From the NCBI GenBank assembly GCA_012934845.2, contig WNNJ02002652.1, forward strand, positions 186,001-250,000: a stretch of 64,000 nt of DNA, written 5' to 3'. The notes under the pieces are model-generated. The model was not told the DNA's origin and did no database searches. It was given only the letters and a program-made list of their open reading frames with translations. The translations under genes were made by a program, and so were the position numbers. Source of the stretch: Pomphorhynchus laevis (lineage: Eukaryota > Acanthocephala > Palaeacanthocephala > Echinorhynchida > Pomphorhynchidae). Positions 11,190 through 22,244 of this stretch are shown piece by piece (position 1 is the stretch's first letter; the number at the start of each line of letters is the position of its first letter).

Positions 11190-12420
11190 AATTTTAATGA
11201 ACTTTGTGATCTTCATAATCCTTCTTCAGAGCTTTCTTCATAATCATTTCCTTCTTCGTCCGAGTAATCGCATTGATCATTCAAGTTATTTGGATCTTGT
11301 TTAGAATGATTTACGTGTGATTCGGTATTTCTTTGCATTCTCTCAAACGACCAGTTTGATTCTAATAGTGTGCTCCCATTAGACTCTTATTGGCGGCAAT
11401 TATCGCTTCGATTGGGATCCATTAATTCCAATTGACACTTGCTAACACTGTGGTCATCTTCTATTTCCCTCGCATCTGATAGTTCCTCAAAATGTAGTTG
11501 TGTATTAAATCTGATGTGATTTACATGAATCCGTCTTCTCCTCCTTTGCTCTGTCAAAATTTCATACGACAACAGACTGTTTCATCGAATTTTTTAAGCC
11601 TTTTATAAACCTTTTCAAATGCCTCTGGATATCATACATCATCTAAAATATTAAACACTCTAAAATGAGATATTTGATCATGATGCCGACTTGAGATTAT
11701 TGTCCTTTCCTCCACTGTTGATTTTAATGTTAACCTAAGATGATCGAACACACATTTAAATCTTCTTCCCATGATCAACTCAGCTGTAGTTTTACAGATG
11801 CTTGCATGGATACTATTTCAGTATGAAGCGAAAAGCACTTGTAATTAATCACTAACGTCGTTGTATTGTCGCTTCAACACACGCGCTTTTAATGTTTGAA
11901 TGAATCTTTCGGCAAGTACATTAGTCTGTTGATGATATGGACTTGCTGTCACGTGCGTTATTACCCATTTGTTACAAAAACCCTTAAAATCCATTCCAAT
12001 AAACTGCAGGCCGTTGTTGGACACTAACATTTTAGGAATACCACAACGAGCACATGCCTCCAACAACGATTGACTTACTCCGTGTGATGTCCAAGTGTCC
12101 TTAAGCCATTTATCGGCCCACCTAGAGTACGCATCCACAGTCACTAAATTTGTTTTGACTCTTATTTGACAAGCTAAATCAATGTGGACAAGTTCCTATG
12201 GCGCCACGGGCAAGTTCCAGCTCAGTAGTGGTGACTCAGAAGGAATATGCCTCAATCATTGATAATCTTGATACGAGGATACATACTCATAAATATCTTG
12301 ATCAATATGTGGCAACCGAACACAGTAACTGTTGTAAAAGAAGCCGTCGGTATTCATCATACATTATCGGATTTTCATTGGGCATTGTTTGCAATGTAAT
12401 GCGTGTGATCGCACCGCCAC
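11190..12420 (-). mobile_element. Ty3/gypsy-type LTR retrotransposon fossil, pol 3' part
   Basis: Minus-strand remnant of an integrase region. A degraded zinc-binding stretch lies at about 12200-12420. The catalytic core lies at about 11845-12144, with motifs VDAYSRWA, LVSNNGLQF and YHQQTNVLAERF. A C-terminal chromatin/DNA-binding part lies at about 11387-11572, followed by an acidic tail. It is broken and partial. LTRs and the remaining pol and gag regions were not found. The degree of decay suggests an old insertion. Confidence 0.75.
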
Positions 12421-12581
12421 TAGTATGGCATTTATTGTTTAATTGTTACACTTACTATTCGCATGTGTTTTTCCATTAAGTACTAACGCTATTTAAACGC
12501 TACAGTTTTTGTTTTTGGTTTGATTCTTTCTTTTTACTAAAAAATCAATTGTTGCTATCTAAGTTCTTTTGATCCATTGGT

Positions 12582-12872
12582 GTAGATATACATTTCTGTA
12601 TATTACTGTTGGTAGGGGATCGTATTCTAACGATCTATTAGAAACCTACCTAGTTGTGTGATTCTCTAGCCGGATCACTATTTTTTCATGCTGCCACTTG
12701 CAACGAATGTTTTTAATTGTCTTGATTGCATCTGTGAGCGGAAATTCTACACCACTGGAGCTAACTGCTCCAGTGATGTAGATATATATTTCTCTATATT
12801 GCTTCTGTTAAGGGATCGTATTCTAACGATCTATTAGAAACCTACTTAGTTGTGTGATCCGTTAGCCGGATC
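12582..12872. repeat. Direct repeat pair, about 95 bp, with intervening hairpin
   Basis: 12582-12678 and 12778-12872 are near-identical direct repeats sharing GGGATCGTATTCTAACGATC and a CCGGATCA end. Between them is a perfect 9-bp stem hairpin at 12753-12775. Origin unknown. They could be remains of terminal repeats of a small retroelement, but no internal genes are present. Confidence 0.55.
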
Positions 12873-12873
12873 A

Positions 12874-13385
12874 TATCAATTAAGTTTACATCAATTAAAA
12901 CTACTTTTAATTTATATCGTAAACATATAATTTTAAATTTACAAGAAACGTATTTTAGCATGAGCATTCAAGCATACCATATATTATAAAATATAATACA
13001 TTAAATATTCAATTTGTAACGATATTGGTTTTCTTTAAAATCATTTAAATAATTTAATAGAGGCATATTTTAAACAAGTTTACTATAAAAATACCATCAA
13101 ACAGAATATTGTAAAATATATAAATCAACAAAATAATAAAAAAAAAATTAAAAATCATTAGCGGAAATTTTTATGGATGAATAATAAACAATATACTTTG
13201 TGTTATAAAAAGATACTATATAATCAAATTTCATCATAGAAAATACGTCATCAGCATATATTTGCCCCGCTGCTTTTTTGGGTCGAGGAATAGGGTTCGA
13301 AAACTGATAACATAGCAGTTCCTCTAGATGACCTCTAATTCTTATTCTTATAAATCTTCTGTTATTTATTAGTCAATTGATAAAA
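12874..13385 (+). mobile_element. Penelope-like element fragment (copy 2): RT thumb plus 3' tail
   Basis: It aligns with 3340-3600 and 39010-39520. The encoded thumb segment includes IVKYINQQNN. It is followed within about 100 bp by the conserved non-coding 3' tail (GGGTCGAGGAATAGGG, then GACCTCTAATTCTTATTC). No GIY-YIG endonuclease lies between thumb and tail. 5'-truncated. Confidence 0.7.
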
Positions 13386-13406
13386 ATTACCCTCTAATTG
13401 ATATCC

Positions 13407-13625
13407 TTTGATGATCCAACATCGCTACTAAGGAAACAGTTTTCCGATACTCTCTCCCGCCTTTTCGTTCATTGTCCAATATGCGGTTAGAGTGATCGAA
13501 GTGATTTTGTTTGTTCGGATATCTCATGTTCCCATTATTCTTTAATGATCCAACATCACTACTATGAGGAAAGATGTTTCGTGACTCTCTTCCGCCTTTT
13601 CATTCATTGTCTAATCCGCCGTTGG
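13407..13625. repeat. Direct repeat pair, about 85 bp, unknown element
   Basis: 13407-13490 and 13540-13625 share GATCCAACATC.CTACTA, CGCCTTTTC and TTCATTGTC.AAT. The next 230 bp (13626-13855) hold a TATA-like CTATAAAAG but no recognised gene. Possibly part of a decayed terminal repeat or SINE-like unit. Confidence 0.45.
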
Positions 13626-13859
13626 AGGCATCAGAGGGATCAGAGATAGTCTATAAAAGAACTATCTATACGGTTGAAGCAAGCCGGCTAATTATTTAGC
13701 CCTTGATCGATGAATCTCGAACATACGTTGCCTGGGCTGCTTCACAAAGAGGCTAATTGACAATAGGTGCAAGTTTAATACATAATCGATTGGCACCTAG
13801 CGGCCCAAGATAATAGATAATCACTGGATAATCAAATTGTTTAATCACCTCTGTTATGT

Positions 13860-14355
13860 GAGTCGATAATTATTTTTTAATTAATTTTTTAAATAAATTA
13901 AAAGATATTGTTTTATGAAATTAGAATAATTAATAATAATTATATAGATCAATTGTATAATAAATGGTTGTTATATAATATGTTATATAATTTATATCAA
14001 GTTAAAATTTAAAATTGGAATGTAAAATAATAGTCAATTTTTATGAATTGACTAATAAATAACAGACGATGTATAAGAATATGGATTAAATGTCATCAGG
14101 AGGAACTACTAGGCTATCAGGTTTTGGCGGAAGTTCTTCGACCCAACAAATCAGCGTGGCCAAATATTAGATAATGACGAAATTCCTCTGATGAAATTTG
14201 ATTATCTAGTATCTTACTTTATAGTATATAGATCAAAATTAAATAGATCAAAATTATTTAAAGGTAGGGACATATATATTTAGACAAATAAAAGGTGTTC
14301 CAATGGGTAATAATAGTAGCCTAATTACAGCTTACTTATTTTTAAGCTTTTTAGA
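13860..14355 (+). mobile_element. Penelope-like element fragment (copy 3), inverted tail then RT
   Basis: 13860-14225 is the 3'-tail sequence in inverted orientation. 14240-14355 is plus-strand RT with NYLKV, then FRQIKGVPMGNNSS, the Penelope motif preceding the catalytic palm. Inverted tail upstream of RT is the same layout as the copy at 37.6-39.7 kb, which supports terminal repeats in opposite orientation. Truncated downstream. Confidence 0.72.
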
Positions 14356-14384
14356 ATATGAATTCATTCATAAACTTTCTAATC

Positions 14385-14515
14385 TCTCTAATGTTCTCTC
14401 TAATTAGGTAGTTTCTTTCTAATTAGGTAGTTAATAAATTTCTATCTAATCTCTCTAATGTTCCCTCGAATTAGGTAGTTTCTCTCTAATTAGGTTTTCT
14501 CTCTAACAGGTAGAT
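14385..14515. repeat. Minisatellite, TCTCTAATTAGGTAGTT-type unit
   Basis: Irregular tandem copies of a unit of about 17-22 bp based on TCTCTAATTAGGTAGTT. It is directly downstream of the truncated Penelope-like RT and may have grown from its truncated end. Confidence 0.6.
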
Positions 14516-14990
14516 TTTATTCATTTCCCAAAATACAAAGTGTAGTATTTATTATCCATTCATTAAAATTTGATCAAAGTACCACAATCTTCGCGAGTCT
14601 ATCTTTTTCAAACATCCATATACCTATATATTACACGAGACAATGCAAATTTGCCCAATGCACGACATATTTATATAAAAATATATCTGTATGTTCGCAT
14701 GCATGGCGTTCCCTTTATTATTTTTTGTGTGACAAAAACATGTTTCGTCAATTTGCCTCATTATTCCATCTTTTTCAAAACAAATAGGATTTTCATTCAT
14801 GTATTTATGTACAGTTTATGCTTTAGACTATTCCTTTCTGCTTTATAATCCATTATTACTCATTCATGTGTTCATCACATAATCTTCGCAAGTCTAGCAC
14901 ACATTTTGATTAGACTATTTCTTGTTATATTTAAATCCTTTAATACTCCATTTGGGTAACTTAAGCAAATATACAAGAATTGTGCATTGA
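14516..14990. other. No gene seen
   Basis: AT-rich. It holds one unremarkable 92-codon plus-strand frame (14570-14848) with no recognisable motif and low-complexity, Phe/Ile/Tyr-rich composition. I do not call it a gene. Confidence 0.4.
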
Positions 14991-14994
14991 AAAT

Positions 14995-15955
14995 ATCAAA
15001 TCCGTTTCTTAAACTCTTTCTTCTTATAGATTTAGTAATATCCTCCGAAGTTTTAATGTTTACTCATTCTAACATTTTTATTTTGGTAACTTTTTATTTC
15101 AATCAAACTCATTAAACAATATTCATATTTAAGTGAATTCATAAAGAGCTTACAGATTTATTTACAGATAATTCTAAAAGTTGACAACGGAATATTAAAA
15201 TAGTTCATGAAAGTTGCTTCTTAAAAATTTTGTAGTTTTATATCCTCTATAGTTTTAATGTTTGCCCTTTCAAATATTTTTATTTTGGCAATTTTTTGTC
15301 TAAATCATATTAATCCGACAGTAGTCATATTTAAGTGAATTCATAAAGAACTTGCAGAACATCTATTTATTTTTATTTTTCCATAAAGCGACTCGTTTAC
15401 GGCTGTTTGTTGATTTTACACTCTCTCTATTGCAGTCATTTATTAAATAGATGTTTGCTTTTTCAAACATTTTTATTTTGGCACTTTTTGTCTAAATCAT
15501 ATTAATCCGACAGTAGTCATATTTGAGTGCATCCTTAAAACCAGTTTATATTGCTTCGAAAGCAGATCTGCTCTTCAATGCTTAAAGAACTTCTATTTAT
15601 TTTTATTTTTCCATTAAGCGACTCGTTTATTGCTGTTTTTTGATTTTACACTCTCTACTACAGTCATTTATTAAATAGATGGTAAATTTAAAAATATACA
15701 GGAATTTTGCAATGAAACTATCAAATCCGTTTCTAAAACTCTTTCTTCTTATAGATTATGTAGTGTAATATCCTCCGAAGTTTTAATGTTTTCTCGTTCT
15801 AACATTATTATTTTGGTAACTTTTTGTTTCAATCAAACTCATTTGACAGTAATCATATTTAAGTGAATTCATAAAGAACTTACAAAATGTCTATTTATTT
15901 ATAAAGCGACTCATTTATTACGGTGTGTGGATTTTACACTCTCCATTATAGGCAA
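14995..15955. repeat. Four tandem copies of a 180-255 bp repeat
   Basis: Copies lie at about 14995-15175, 15225-15450, 15452-15680 and 15705-15955. They share TTTTTATTTTGG.AA.TTTTT, CATATTTAAGTGAATTCATAAAG, and (except the first) AAGCGACTC.TTTA and a GATTTTACACTCTC end. Units are diverged and differ by indels. No coding potential seen. Confidence 0.65.
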
Positions 15956-16313
15956 AAAAAATCATTTTATATATCCCTCAACCTCTATGTATCTCCTAGC
16001 AGGGTAATATACGTGCCTACACCCTAGAGATCCATATTTGTTATCCCATATTGCCAAATTTGTTATTGCTGTTCTGATTACATTTGTTGTGTACTATTTA
16101 ATACCTTTAATATCATTTCAATAAAAGAGTAAATACAAACTTGTCAGTTGTATCGACAAAATAATAGAATTCACAAATTACTTTGCAATTTAACTTAAAT
16201 TTCAATTAATATGGAAAATAAAACGAAAAGCAATTTAAGTTTAAAATCTAGATGTAGAAACAATATTCAAAATATTTTATTAATAAAAAACTCGTTAAAA
16301 ATAGAAATTCTAG

Positions 16314-16376
16314 AAAATTTTCTGGTTGTGAAATAAACATCAAAGACTACCTTGGATTGGATAAATTGACTTACAT
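16314..16376 (+). CDS. Candidate LRR-type exon
   Basis: 63 bp, acceptor AATTCTAG, donor GTAAGT, phase 2 at both ends. It encodes KFSGCEINIKDYLGLDKLTY. The Cys and the L.KLTY end resemble an early repeat next to an N-terminal cap. No homologue was seen in A or B. Confidence 0.5.
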
Positions 16377-16499
16377 GTAAGTTTTGTAGATCATAAAATA
16401 ATACCAGTTTAACCTTTTTAAACGTTTACCTTTGAGCAATAATTACTAAAATGCATTTTTTAATTTATTCTTTAAGAATGAAATCTTCCAATATTTATA

Positions 16500-16745
16500 G
16501 CATTATTGAATAAATGAACAACGTCTGTTATTTATAAGTCAATTTATAAAAATTACGTTTATTTTAAATTTCCATTTTTTCATTTTAACTTAATTTAAAT
16601 TATAGAAAATCTAAAAACAATTGTTAATTTTATTATTTAATTATTACTTTTTGATTTAGCATTATTTTGTTTCGTTTTTTTATAATTATATTAAATACGT
16701 AGACTCAGTCAGCTGATTTGATTAGTTGATTTGCTAATATCATAA
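16500..16745 (+). mobile_element. Penelope-like 3'-tail fragment
   Basis: It aligns with 39470-39685: CTGTTATTTAT.AGTCAATT at the left and ATACGTAGACTCAGT.AGCTGATTT at the right end. Non-coding terminal sequence only. This gives the outer boundary of the element family. Confidence 0.65.
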
Positions 16746-17139
16746 AAGGATTATGCCATATTTTGTCGCATTTACCTCGCATTTAATTCATACATTTAAA
16801 TTAAGAATTTGCTTTAATTCCCGATAAGTGAGTGACCACATGTCACTCATTTTGCTGCTGAAAAATATCAACTTTATGATTTTGCTAAAAGTTTTACTTC
16901 GAAACTTAATATACATGTATAAATTAAACAAAATGCTAACTTCGCTAAACTTACAAGGTTTTGTTCATAACTAATTAAAGCATTAAGACATTTGAATTAA
17001 TTTAGTTTCTATATAATTCTAATCGTTATATACTAGCTTTTTATATAACGAATATTTTTAAATAGGCTAAATTGTAACATTTTTTATATTTTTATAATTT
17101 AATTCATCGCAGTTGTAAAATGTTTTTTTTTGTAATCAG

Positions 17140-17205
17140 AGATTTGGAATCAGCAGTGTTGACCGACTGGGAGTTGCTTCATGGGACTACCGGAGCTACT
17201 ACCAT
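17140..17205 (+). CDS. Candidate LRR-type exon
   Basis: 66 bp, acceptor GTAATCAG after a T-rich tract, donor GTAAGAT, phase 2 at both ends. It encodes DLESAVLTDWELLHGTTG. Length equals that of exon 54706-54771, but similarity is weak. Confidence 0.5.
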
Positions 17206-18835
17206 GTAAGATGCATTATTAAATTATGCTACTTTCTAATTAAATCTGTCTGTTTATATCATTTCTTTAATCTCGCGCTTACAATTGATCAATTGATATA
17301 CTTATTTTGTTTTTTAAATTATCACATTTTCTTATGTGATTAACTTATAATCATTGTTTCCTATTGATGAACCTATTTTGATTTTTTATTGAAAGATTAA
17401 TTATTTTTCATTAAAATAAAAAATAACTAAAATACTTATTTTTTATAAACTTATTTTTTATTTAAAAAAATCCTTTTTTGATTTGCTTATGTATTACAAT
17501 TTATTAATTTCACTCAAGTAGCCAAACGATATATTATATGATATGATATACTAATCGGTTATAACATGAATATTTACTTTATCTACCGATGATTTCATTC
17601 ACTTTATCTGACATTAATGTTAAATAAAGCTCACATTTAATTACAAAATATGCAATTTGTACTAGTTGAGGTATTACAAAAGCAATATGCTAATGATGAT
17701 GTAGTGATTAACTTAATCTACATTATGAAGGTAAACACTGCATATCATAGTTTACTGTCAGAACTACATTGATACACATTTTTGAACTATACTAAACTGA
17801 GGCATAATTTTTTCATTATGTTTCTTTATTTAATACATTTGCATAATCTATAATGAGGAAGTTATCTTCTCCAATAAAAGCGGAGCAGAGTAATTGTATG
17901 TACTAATAAGTACCCGAGAAAGATAAAATGTAGAATTCTAGAAATGAAAGAAATAAACTGTGGAATTCTATAATTCCAGCATCTAACAAGTTGGTTGGCT
18001 AGCATAATGTATAGTTTGCTGAAAATTCTCAAAGCCAATTTTCCATTCGCTGCCTTATTGCCTCATACAATCTCGCTTTTTACAAAAAGGCAAAATTAAT
18101 TTATTAATTAATAATTAATTAATTAATGATAAATTATACAATTTATAATTAATTATATATAATATACAATCCGCTAATTACAAAAAGGCAAAAAAGCAAA
18201 TTTTAGTATAGGGTGATGTATATACGATCTCCTTTACGATTGAAGAGAGTAACGAATTAATTAGTAAGATTTCAAGCTTTGTTATGGACTAAACATTATA
18301 TAGCTTTGATGTAAAAGATAAGTTTAACAAACATTCCAGAAGATAAGTTTAATGACACATTGAATCAAGATGGAAGGCTTTATATGAATGCTCACTTAAG
18401 AGTAATATTATTCTGATTATAATATTATCTTAATATTATAATATTATCCTTGATCTGATTAGTCTGAGTTTACTTAATAACATACATTAATCTCATTCAT
18501 TTTGATGATGTTTTTATTGTGTTATAATTTGAGTTAATATTAACATTAGATGTTGATATTAGATTAATATCAACAACTTGTTTATCCTTTTTGGTACTTT
18601 TGTTGAAATCCTTTTAAATTGCTAATAATGGAAAACCGTTTTTATCTAATAGAATTCTAATTATCATATTATTTGCTTCAAGTTGTTCATTTATATCGAA
18701 AACAATCATCTTACTTCGTAAAAACAAAGAAATGACAGCATATATTAACCAAGAGGTTGGGACATTGGTATTTAACGAAACAATATTTAAATTATTTGAA
18801 TTTTTATAATAAACGAATGTTTTTAAAAATACTTG
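17206..18835. other. No gene recognised; AT-rich intron-like DNA
   Basis: It contains a 41-codon frame starting at 17650 (MQFVLVEVLQKQYANDD) of unknown meaning. It also has an ATTA-rich stretch at 18095-18177 flanked by a 16-bp direct repeat TTACAAAAAGGCAAAA (about 18079-18094 and 18178-18193). Nothing else is supported. Confidence 0.4.
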
Positions 18836-18839
18836 ATAT

Positions 18840-20345
18840 TCATCTAACGACGTAAACAGACGAGTAGGGACTTCAGGGTAGGGTCTTATCTGTTACAGAT
18901 ATCCTTAACTCCTGATGGGGCACTCCCGGGCACCTCCAGAACCAATGCGCCACTCTTCACTCGTGTTTGTCAGCTTTTGACATACAGTCAGAGAAAGGAG
19001 GTCGCCATAACAATGCTATAAGCCTCCCCGTCTGACATTGCTGGAATAAACATCTGCCGTCGTGTTTTTATACCAAAAAGAAGTCGATTTCATGTCATAC
19101 AGATATGCGACCCATTTCGATTCAAAACTCCTTCATATCAATTTACGAAAAAGCGCTTGCGCGTAAAATCCGCGATCATCTAAGTAGGCGAAATTTAATC
19201 CCACCAGGTTTTCATTGGTACGTAAAATATCGCTCGGTCCATTTAGCAATAGGTGAAGTGCAACAGTTTTGTCAAGATAACAGTCATCAGCTTGCTGTGG
19301 CTGTTTTTCTTGACTTCTCTGATGCATTTGACCGCATTTCCATTCATTTTGTTATCACTTATCTCTTTCCATCGGGTTGCCTGCGAGAACTATTAACAGG
19401 GAGGAAATATTGCTATACACCAAGCGCTTCTTCTATGAAGACGACCCTGATGCACTTCAGTTCTACCCTATTACAGGCGTGCCTCAAGGCTCCCCACTTA
19501 CTCCAATTTTGTATCTTGCTGCCTGCATTGAACTCTACACAAAATTCAAACGCGATCAACATCATGTGGTATACGCTGATGATAACACATCCCTGTTCTT
19601 TGGTCGCATGTGCAAAGATGTATTCTCTGACATCAGCCGTTGCTTTACAAGACTCAAAGATCAGCTGCCCTTTTCCAACCTTGTTTTATACTCCTCCAAA
19701 TCGCAGGTGGTTGTCTTTCATGGTGCCCAAGCGACAAATAAAAAAACTCAAGAGATTAGCACTCTCACCTCTATCTTCTGTCCTGACAAATCAACCTCTC
19801 CCTACCTTCACAAGTCGAGTAAAATACCTGAGGTTCACCATTACGGTGAACTGGTCAGCGAAAGCTGACCTGGATAGACTAAAACTTATCCTGAAGAGAG
19901 CTAGATGGGCCCTGTAACGGGCCCAACATCTGTCATTGAAAGAGAAAACCCAAGTGCGCCTCTGAGGTACTTGTGCTCTCTCGCGATTAGTCTTCTTGTC
20001 AAGAGGGCGTCCCGCAGAACAAAAACTAAGGTTTCTTAAGCTCCTCATCTCGAGATTACCGAGCATCGTCCGCCTCGGTTGGATTATTCGGGGGGAAGGG
20101 GTGACAGACCTCGGGTGTTTCAGTCGGAGAGCGGCGTGTTGGATTGGCTGGGGTGCTCAGATCCCGTTGGACCTGAAGCCATAACAGATCTGAAGACGAA
20201 AGAAATATTTACTTGGGAAGAACATTAACATTACTTTTTTAGCATGTTTCCTTTCTTAAATTAGCTATCTGTTGTCATTTATTAAGAAAATCTTTATTTA
20301 TTTATTAATATCAACATTTGAGTACTTTGAAGATAACATCATTTA
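18840..20345 (+). mobile_element. 5'-truncated LINE, same family as the full copy at 22-26 kb
   Basis: Plus strand. It starts within the ORF2 linker and runs through RT (RPISIQN.FISIYEKALARKIR, FLDFSDAFDRIS, GVPQGSPLTPILYLAA, YADDN) to the ORF2 end IPLDLKP and stop at about 20182, then 3' UTR. Against the intact copy it has two frame changes (about 19370 and 19745) and several stops, including an in-frame TAA in the region after RT. The palm reads YADDN where the intact copy reads YADDT. Inactive. Confidence 0.85.
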
Positions 20346-20359
20346 AACAAAATTTATTC

Positions 20360-21528
20360 ATTGTTTCCACTGATCCGAAGGTCAAGTTTTGGCGCCAGTG
20401 TATTGACAACACGTGACCAAGTATAACAATCTTGAGTGGCCGACCAGACCTCATTTTAGATAGTCCTAAGTGTTTCTTTACAAGATTGGGAATTTTATCT
20501 ATATACCTATACCGAGGTCTGCATCGAGGTCTCCGTCCAGAAAGTCCAATCTAGAACATTTCACCAGAAAGACGCGTTCTAGCCATTCTCAAAACGTGGC
20601 CTTACCACCTAAAGTAATTTCCTTCAACGTAAAGGAGCAGCGAGTTTACTCCAATATTATCGTGAATGACCAAGCTTCGAACTTTATCTTAAAGGCTGAA
20701 GCCGGCGACACCACGAAATAACACCATTTTCGTTTATTTTACTCGAGATATAGTCTTTTCAGTCATGACCTAAAGTTCATGTTTATAAGTGAGAAAAGGT
20801 AAGAAGACAGCTATAAATTAAAAACTTCGCCTGAGGCCTTAGCATTTTCTTTATCACAACTAATCTGCGCAAAGAACTTATTGCGCCAATCTGCACAGAT
20901 CCATCTATCAATCTCCATATTATAGCTACCATTACTGTAGAGCAAGATGCCCGAATACTTGAACTTTTCCATGTTGTGTAAGACTTTATCAGCAATTCGT
21001 ATTAACAATTCTACCTTACTCTGAGCAGAGCACATCGAAACAGTTATGGATTTGCTAACCTCCATACTAAATATTTGACATTCCTTTCTAAATCGATCCA
21101 ACAGGCATTGTTAGTCATTAGAATCGGAGGCTAACAAGACAGCATCGTCTCCGAAAAGCAAAGATGATATGTTGATGGGACCAAATTGAAGACTAATATC
21201 AAATAAACAGTCCGTCTCGAAATTAAGTCATTTTTTAAGAAACAAGTAGCTACAGTAAATAGACCTTACGGAGTCTTACACATTTAGAAAGCGACTCAGA
21301 CGTTTTGCCTAAAACAAGAACACAACTCATACTTAGTTTGTACAAAGAGGCTACAGCTAAACGGAGGTAGTGTGAAACTTAGTAATCCTTAAGTACCTCC
21401 AACAACCTATATCTTTATAGCGGTAGAACGCCTTCTCCGAATTCACAAAACACACGTGGAATAGTTGAATGTATTTCCATGTGCGTTTGAAAATAGTTAA
21501 AAGAATGAAGAGTTGATCAGTAGTTCTT
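20360..21528 (-). mobile_element. APE-type LINE fragment, RT and C-terminus
   Basis: Minus strand. RT fingers: RTTDQLFILLTIF, then VCFVNSEKAFYR (21357-21551). Palm and thumb: LASDSND, LDRFRKECQIFSMEVSKS, MEKFKYSGILLYSNGSY (20811-21160). The C-terminal block GRRPRCRPRYRYRD lies at about 20500-20540. The right end abuts LRR copy C sequence at about 21528. Multiple frameshifts; part of RT is missing. Clade not assigned. Confidence 0.75.
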
Positions 21529-21614
21529 GCACATTGACAGATGACTGACATAATTAATATATTTTGTATACCAACTTTATTGTGATCATGCTATTTCTTA
21601 TTATACTTTTAAAG

Positions 21615-21686
21615 AGATCTCAGTAATAACCCATTGATGAATATACAACGATTCGACATCAGTGTTAATACACAACTACGAAAGCT
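21615..21686 (+). CDS. LRR exon (copy C)
   Basis: 72 bp, acceptor TTTTAAAG, donor GTATAAAG. It encodes DLSNNPLMNIQRFDISVN. Homologue of 7301-7372 and 48619-48690. The following intron is 47 bp. Confidence 0.8.
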
Positions 21687-21733
21687 GTATAAAGTTAATA
21701 CTTCTACCCTGTCACTATTTTCTTGTTCTATAG

Positions 21734-21802
21734 AATGCTAGCAAATGCAGATAGGGATGAAATAGATATCAATATCAGCTTGCCTGGGAATGTATCTTTA
21801 AT
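21734..21802 (+). CDS. LRR exon (copy C)
   Basis: 69 bp, acceptor CTATAG, donor GTAAGAT. It encodes MLANADRDEIDINISLPG. Homologue of 7184-7252 and 48504-48572. Downstream, the intron received the LINE at 22059-26363. Confidence 0.78.
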
Positions 21803-22035
21803 GTAAGATTTAATTTTTGTGTTCTTTTCGAGTTTAAAACAATTTTTAGCTTAATGTAGTTTAAAAATAATGATTTAATAATTTCTGATTTATTTGATAC
21901 TATTTCTGTCTTTACTTCCAAATCCAACGAATTGAACTGTAGTTTACATGATTAAATTATAAATACCACAAAGTATGTTTCCTTAATTACTGCAAATTAA
22001 CTATTTATTAATTGGTAATAACTAATATAAACTTA

Positions 22036-22058
22036 ATTCATTGTACTACGTAACATTT
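22036..22058. repeat. Target-site duplication, left copy (23 bp)
   Basis: Identical to 26364-26386 (starts ATTCATTGTACTACG). The unbroken site exists once, inverted, in LRR copy B near 48340-48362, so the pre-insertion state is known. Confidence 0.85.
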
Positions 22059-22116
22059 GTAACCAATATTTCGGTTTCCAAGCGAAACAATTTTTTGGAA
22101 ATCTACAAAGTAAAAA

Positions 22117-22132
22117 TAAGTAAGTAAGTAAG
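22117..22132. repeat. LINE 3' tail, four GTAA/TTAC units
   Basis: AAGTAAGTAAGTAAG on the plus strand, i.e. a TTAC/ACTT tetranucleotide tail on the minus-strand transcript in place of poly(A). Other LINE clades are known to use simple-repeat tails. Confidence 0.65.
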
Positions 22133-22244
22133 GGTTTTATTAATAACTATATAACTGATAAAAACTTAAGAAACAAAAACATGCAAAAGACAACTTAAAA
22201 TAGAAACTGTTCACGACGTGTATTTTGGAATCTTCAACTTATAT

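Noticed and set aside
12198-12479. 93-codon plus-strand open frame starting MAPRASSSS
   Set aside because: Runs antisense over the gypsy fossil and continues into AT-rich DNA; no supporting motif.
14570-14848. 92-codon plus-strand frame
   Set aside because: Low-complexity Phe/Ile/Tyr composition expected from AT-rich DNA; no homologue recognised and no splice or conservation support.
17931-17995. Possible LRR-like exon reading NERNKLWNSIIPASNK
   Set aside because: Peptide is suggestive, but the donor (GTTGGT) is poor and there is no counterpart in copies A or B.
18196-18270. Possible exon between TATAG and GTAAGAT
   Set aside because: The phase-2 reading contains a stop; other phases do not fit the gene.
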